DNA of 17,125 bases. It comes from an uncultured Lachnospiraceae bacterium (GTDB lineage Bacteria; Bacillota; Clostridia; Lachnospirales; Lachnospiraceae). The position numbers were made by a program, and so were the translations under genes. Below the pieces are notes generated by a model, which searched no databases, was not told the DNA's origin, and saw only the letters and a program-made list of their open reading frames with translations. Below, piece after piece: positions 15,314-17,125 of the stretch. Position 1 is the stretch's first letter. Every line of letters begins with the position of its first letter. The DNA lies in NCBI GenBank assembly GCA_902797565.1, contig CADBTO010000177.1, forward strand, positions 1 through 17,125, in the 5' to 3' direction.

Positions 15314-15925
15314 GTGAAACGAGCAGGAAAAGCAAGCGGGAATGGAGCAGGAGTGGAACGGGCCGGAGAAGAAAGCGGGAACGGGGCAGGAGCAGAACGG
15401 GCTGGAGAAGAAAGCGGGAACGGGGCAGTTGTGCAGCGTGCCGGAGGGCAATGCGGGAATCAGGAAAGCGGGCAGATGGCGCGGTGGCTCTTGCTATGGA
15501 ACAGCCTGATCAGCGGTGGGATCTATCTCTCTTATCCGAGCTTCCTGATTTTTGTGTTGATTCGTAGAAGGCAGGATTTTCTGCCTTATCTGCTGATTCC
15601 GGCAGCGGGTTTTTTTCTGTTGTCATGGATCCGTGCGAAGATCAATGCCCCGCGCCCGTATGAGGGAAGCGGGAAGCCGCCTCTCATTCCCAAGGAAACC
15701 AGGGGCAACAGTTTTCCCAGTCGACATGTGTTCTGTATCTTCCTTCTTGCAGCGACTTACGGGACGGCTTTTCTTCCGGCAGGCATTGCCACAGGGTTGC
15801 TGGGCATCCTGCTTGCGTTCATCCGCGTCCGTTCCGGCGTGCATTACAAAAAAGACGTGGTGGCAGGCGCTGTGTCTGCGCTTGTTTTTGCCGGGATCTG
15901 TTATGCTGCGGCAGGGCTGCTGTGA
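15314..15925 (+). CDS. PAP2-family membrane phosphatase
   Basis: PAP2 motifs are present: R107-x6-R114-P115 in place of the usual Lys-x6-Arg-Pro, PSRH (135-138) with H138 as proton donor, and R171-x5-H177-x3-D181 with H177 as nucleophile. About four membrane segments are visible (about 58-84, 91-107, 139-168, 182-202). Such enzymes remove phosphate from lipids such as undecaprenyl pyrophosphate or phosphatidylglycerol phosphate; the substrate here is not determined. The frame starts at GTG 15314, three bases after the amidase stop and near AAGGGG. Residues 8-46 are three 13-residue repeats unlike a PAP2 N-terminus. ATG 15476 (residue 55), just before the first membrane segment, is a plausible alternative start giving a 149-residue protein, but its ribosome binding site is weak. 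Confidence 0.82.
   Translation: MKRAGKASGNGAGVERAGEESGNGAGAERAGEESGNGAVVQRAGGQCGNQESGQMARWLLLWNSLISGGIYLSYPSFLIFVLIRRRQDFLPYLLIPAAGFFLLSWIRAKINAPRPYEGSGKPPLIPKETRGNSFPSRHVFCIFLLAATYGTAFLPAGIATGLLGILLAFIRVRSGVHYKKDVVAGAVSALVFAGICYAAAGLL
15335..15451 (+). repeat. Tandem 39-base repeat, three units
   Basis: Three in-frame units of 39 bases (15335-15373, 15374-15412, 15413-15451) each encode 13 residues of the form SGNGAGAERAGEE. Units 1 and 2 are nearly identical and unit 3 has drifted (SGNGAVVQRAGGQ). They occupy the N-terminal extension of the PAP2 frame. Whole-codon period keeps the frame if the unit number changes. Confidence 0.9.
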
Positions 15926-15987
15926 GTGGGTTTCCTGTGATTGCGGTACAGTTCATGGAAAAATCTAAAATTTTCCCTTAGAGGGAT

Positions 15988-16052
15988 ATCCAATTGGCTT
16001 TACAGCAGAAAGAGTATAACTGTCTCAGTTAGATCAAAGCCAGTAATTGGAT
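15988..16052 (+). promoter_or_regulatory. Inverted-repeat structure upstream of hsdR
   Basis: ATCCAATTGGCTTT (15988-16001) pairs with AAAGCCAGTAATTGGAT (16036-16052), with a three-base bulge. Inside lies a second stem, AACTG-TCT-CAGTT (16018-16030). A weak promoter-like TTGGCT / TATAAC pair (15994-15999, 16015-16020, 15-base spacing) overlaps it. It could be an operator, a leader structure or an integration scar. The rest of the 15926-16092 gap shows nothing else recognisable. Confidence 0.45.
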
Positions 16053-16092
16053 AACCGCATCGGGTAAAATTCATTGAAAGGAAGTGCCTGCT

Positions 16093-17103
16093 ATGTTGCC
16101 GGAGGAAAAGGCAAGAGTAAAAATAGATAAGCAGTTGATTACCGCAGGCTGGGACATCGTATTAAGAGATGAATATTTCCCTCAAAGTGCGTCTGCCGTT
16201 AAAGAGGCGCTTATGCAGGGCAACACTGAAAGCGACTATCTTCTTTTTGTAGATGATAAGGCAATTGCTGTCGTAGAGGCAAAGCGTGAAGAAAACCCGC
16301 TTGGAGAGGAAGTACAGCAGCAGGCAGAGGATTATGCCAGAAATCCACAGAATTGGTATGGCGTGTGGTTCCCGAACCAGATTCCACTGGTATACCTCGC
16401 GAACGGCAGGAAAATCTATTTCAAGAATATGTTGCACCCGGACAGCGATTATGTTGAACTTTCTGAAATGCACTCTCCGAGGAAGATGCTGCAACTGATC
16501 GGGCAGATTTCCGAATATGGTGCTCTCCCCCGTTTGGACAAACGCGGGTTGCGTGATTGTCAGTACCGAGCGGAAACCAAGTTTGAAAAATCCATCAAGG
16601 CTGGGGCAAAGAAAAACCTTGCGGTTTTGGCAACCGGCTCCGGCAAAACTTATCTCGCATGTCTCGCCAGCTACAGGCTTCTCAACTACACCCCAGCCAG
16701 AAAAATCCTGTTTCTCGTTGACAGGAATAATCTTGCGCGGCAGACCGAAAGCGAATTCAGTACCTTCGACCGTACAGAAGGTCAGCAGGAAATGAGTTCC
16801 CTTTACGAGATTAAGCGGCTGAAGAAGGAAAATGATATAAAAGCGGACATCGTAATCTCCACGATACAGAAACTCTTTGCAGTTCTGACCGGGGCTGTTC
16901 TCCTTGGTGATGGTGACGAGGATGCCGAGGATGAAAAGAATACAACGGATGAAGAGAAGGAAGATACCAAAGTTATTCAGCTTGGTGATAATCTGAGACT
17001 TCCTCCCGATTACTTTCAGCTTATCATTGTTGACGATGACCGTGTTATAATAAGGACAAAGTTAGGGAAAGCCCGAAAAATCAAGGGTTTCGCACTAATT
17101 TAG
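16093..17103 (+). pseudogene. hsdR: Type I restriction enzyme R subunit (HsdR), 5' part, truncated at helicase motif II
   Basis: The 336-residue frame has the HsdR N-terminal nuclease: D54 in LLFVDDKAIAV and E62-A63-K64, a PD-(D/E)xK site. A translocase start follows, with Walker A ATGSGKT (180-186), motif Ia-like ILFLVDRNNLARQ (205-217) and VISTIQKLF (254-262). Normal HsdR is about 800-1100 residues and continues with a DExH box such as IIVDECHR. Here IIVD (311-314) is followed by DDR and then unrelated sequence to a stop, exactly where a 70-base near-palindrome begins. Motif II and everything after are lost, so DNA translocation and cleavage should be dead. ATG 16093 follows AAAGGAAG by eight bases. 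Base and codon use differ from the upstream genes. No hsdM or hsdS is visible; they may lie beyond the edge. Confidence 0.8.
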
Positions 17104-17116
17104 TCCTTATTTTTAT
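17047..17116 (+). mobile_element. Near-palindrome interrupting hsdR, probable end of an inserted element
   Basis: Arms 17047-17065 and 17095-17113 are inverted copies matching at about 16 of 19 positions, sharing GTCCTTATT. Inside, GAAAGCCC and GGGTTTC pair with one bulged G, so the whole stretch folds as one long hairpin. The reading frame stops at 17101-17103 within it. This fits a small palindromic element or the hairpin end of an insertion sequence; the right side is outside the window, and no family is recognised. Confidence 0.5.
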
Positions 17117-17125
17117 ACCAACTAA

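Noticed and set aside
15957..15976. Possible terminator after the PAP2 gene
   Set aside because: GGAAAA/TTTTCC is a weak AT-rich stem with an 8-base loop and no following T-run.
17030..17125. Group II intron start inside hsdR
   Set aside because: No GTGYG-type intron 5' end is seen at the break; the inverted-repeat structure fits a palindromic or insertion-sequence end better.

Overview
All recognisable genes lie on the + strand. The protein families (SpoIIE-type phosphatases, an RsbW/SpoIIAB-like ATPase, a STAS antagonist, a CarD-like factor, a membrane-anchored Ami_2 amidase), strong AGGAGG ribosome binding sites and GC-balanced coding sequence suggest a Gram-positive Clostridia-type bacterium, most likely a gut Lachnospiraceae relative. 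This placement is inference from gene content; no rRNA or other taxonomic marker is present.

Region 1 (start to about 13850) looks like one long signalling operon ending at a clear intrinsic terminator. In order it has: a 1742-residue protein with an ABC1/UbiB-like atypical kinase domain inside a Lys/Glu-rich scaffold (possibly continuing beyond the left edge); two related GNAT-like proteins, the second apparently degenerate; three PPM/SpoIIE-type phosphatases (one soluble, two with N-terminal multi-pass membrane domains); an RsbW-like HATPase; a 253-base structured gap with two 79-base direct repeats; a STAS anti-anti-sigma-like protein; and a glycerate 2-kinase of the MOFRL family. Apart from that gap, spacing is tight (4-base overlap to 68 bases).

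This has the parts of a partner-switching cascade: HATPase kinase, STAS substrate and phosphatases able to reset it. It also has an ABC1-type kinase and acetyltransferase-like proteins, but no sigma factor in view. It is the best candidate for an undescribed system here. The repeat gap could fold so as to hide or free the STAS ribosome binding site.

Region 2 (about 13866-15925) has a promoter-led CarD-like regulator with its own terminator, then a membrane-anchored N-acetylmuramoyl-L-alanine amidase and a PAP2-family phosphatase whose N-terminus carries a 39-base tandem repeat.

Region 3 (15926 to end) differs in style. A gap with an inverted repeat precedes the 5' part of a type I restriction HsdR gene. 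HsdR is broken at helicase motif II (DEAD/H box), where a 70-base near-palindrome with a stop codon begins. This is probably the end of an inserted element or a small palindromic element; the window stops too soon to identify it.
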